From: Setaria digitata
Taxonomy: Eukaryota; Nematoda; Chromadorea; Rhabditida; Setariidae
Direction of reading: 5' to 3'
DNA: 64,000 bases
Assembly: GCA_003640385.1 (NCBI GenBank)
Contig: RCAB01000016.1
Coordinates: 124,001-188,000, forward strand
Part shown: positions 62,273 through 64,000 of the stretch, piece by piece
How the letters are laid out: each line of letters starts with the position of its first letter
How positions within the stretch are numbered: the first letter of the stretch is position 1
Notes under the pieces: model-generated
Databases searched by the model: none
What the model was told of the DNA's origin: nothing
The model's input: the letters and a program-made list of their open reading frames with translations, nothing else
Program-made: the position numbers and the translations under genes

Positions 62273-64000
62273 AATAATCAATTAGGAAATTAGGGTAGTG
62301 AAATTATTATCCATAACAATACTGATTATGATATATATATATACTACCATATTCAGTTCAAACAATCTCACACATTCAAACAGATGATCATCATCTGCTG
62401 AACAAAGCAAGACTCGATGGCATCTATAAAACAGTTTACCTAACGATAACATCTAATGACAATGCTGACTGCATGCATGAATCAAAATATGGGCGGAAGA
62501 ATTAGACAGAAAAATCCGGAAGTAACGCGTGAATTTAGGAAGTCAGCTTATAATTCATACAATCCATATACTATCCAGGCAAATTACTTGGGCTCTTCAT
62601 TTCCGAACTAAATTTAAACTTTGATGAGAATTATTTATCAAACAACACGAAAGAAACCCTTCCATCTTCTTACGCAATTAAACAGATTTCAGAGAAATTA
62701 AGGAAGAATATCATTTAATTCATTCAAATCTTTCTGGAAAGAGAAAGTTCATGAACATGGAGCCACATGAGAAGAACGTGTTGCATATTCCTCTGTTATT
62801 CCGGCTATATGGAAGGCATGGTCAAATCTTGTGCCAAATGACGACCTCTTATGCAAATTTATATCATTAATTAGATAACAGTACTTTTATTCCCAAACCT
62901 CCACATACACACACACACACACCTTTATCACCTAATTTCCGTCTGTCATATCACGACATCCGAGAATGAGGCTGCAACAGATCGAATGCATTACGGTAGG
63001 GGTGATTACGTTCGATAACAAAATGTTTTCAGGAGTATGGTGGATAATTGGTTTCGTCTCTCAGGAGGTGTTGTGCTAAGGTTGACCTTTAACCCTTCTT
63101 TTTTATTACTAATATAATTCTCCCATAACATATGGGTTTACTTAGCATCAATTGCGATATTTCCTCATGAAATTCTCTCATTTCGCCATGTGCGTTTTGG
63201 GATAAATTATTCGTTCGTTGGACAAAAATTACATCGTCTATTGCAAACAAGTTCGCTGTATAAATTTGGTTTTTTTCTTTCTTTTTGAAGATTTGTAATG
63301 ATTATACGGATGACACAAAAAATAATACACTAAGGGTGCTATTCGGTTACAATCATCTCACTGGTAACCACAGTTTGACGGAAGAACAAACGCACAATAG
63401 AGGATTTTTAGTTAAAAGAACACGAAACCGAAGCTGTTTGAAGCCTAAGATTTATCCTTTTTTGAGTTCCATCCATATATGTGAAATCTTTCATTTTTGA
63501 AACTGAATATGTCAACAACATTTCTATTTTAAGCCCTGGTTTTCTATGAAATCTTCGATTTTATTCATACTTTTTAATGGCAGCATATTCAGTGCTGGCT
63601 TTGATTAGTCTAGCTTTTTTGTTTGTTTTTTTTCTTTTGCTCATTGAGTCATTTTTTCTCTTCACCTTATATGGTCCGGAGAACAAAAAGTTTCCAATAA
63701 TTTTTTATAGGGAAATTGTTACTGAACAATGGATTGAAGCTCCGAAAATTTAGCGGTCCTGTTTGTGAAATTTTATTCCATTAAAGTGTTGTTGTAATGA
63801 ATCAAGTTATTGTTAGGTAACTTTAACATTTAACATTCGAGAGATGCAAATGCAGCATGTTAAAATCTAAATCGACTCTATTTGTTATAATCATTGAGAC
63901 TGACTTCAATAGGTTATGGGAACAAAAGCAACACTTCTGTTGTAATTTCTAAACATCCGCAGAGAAATAATTGAGGAATATGCTACTTTTTTTTTTTGCA
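62269..64000. other. Upstream region of MASK; no gene supported
   Basis: It contains a short AT run at 62332-62343, a (CA)n run at 62902-62922 and T-rich tracts near 63.6 kb and at the right edge. No splice-flanked coding segment was found on either strand. The MASK promoter should lie here. Confidence 0.6.

Overview
This is a eukaryotic window, AT-rich with many introns, and it almost certainly comes from a parasitic nematode of the filarial/spirurid group. The reasons are strong AT bias, introns mostly of 150-400 bp full of A/T homopolymers, short TTTCAG-type acceptors, many GTT splice donors, and gene families typical of nematodes. I saw no operon-style bacterial genes, CRISPR array, rRNA, tRNA or intact transposon. 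Gene models were built by hand from splice signals, reading-frame phase and family resemblance. Everything about function is inference from family knowledge.

Layout. (1) 1-2.75 kb: nothing supported. (2) 2.75-33.3 kb, minus strand: a large multi-exon gene that I read as an R12-type RGS protein (RGS12/RGS14/Drosophila Loco family). From N to C terminus it has a PTB-like domain (33.3-31.4 kb), a long linker (28.1-26.8 kb), a 14.4-kb intron, an RGS domain (11.4-10.0 kb) and two tandem Ras-binding-like domains (7.8-6.3 kb), then a basic/Ser-rich tail. The join between the PTB exons and the rest is not frame-proven, and the ATG at 28077 may start a shorter form. (3) 33.3-38.1 kb: an intergenic region between divergent genes, with an assembly-type 195-bp duplication. 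(4) 38.1-39.9 kb, plus strand: a four-exon globin gene of 266 aa with an N-terminal extension and both haem-pocket histidines. (5) 39.9-41.45 kb: tail-to-tail intergenic region. (6) 41.45-62.27 kb, minus strand: the orthologue of MASK (ANKHD1/ANKRD17 type, multiple ankyrin repeats plus a single KH domain). I resolve 51 coding exons giving about 2,456 aa, with phases that agree across the whole gene, including 10 repeats in the second ankyrin block. (7) 62.3-64 kb: upstream region of MASK, no gene seen.

The three genes do not form an evident pathway. RGS12/Loco proteins terminate G-alpha signalling and scaffold Ras/Raf. MASK is a large cytoplasmic/nuclear scaffold (Hippo/Yorkie co-factor, RNA-binding KH). 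The globin is a single-domain haem protein. Features worth a second look are the nematode R12 RGS scaffold, its giant intron (a 371-nt uninterrupted poly(A) and a decayed ORF), two minisatellites near 29 kb, a perfect 16-bp-arm palindrome at 21.5 kb, and unusually frequent GTT splice donors.
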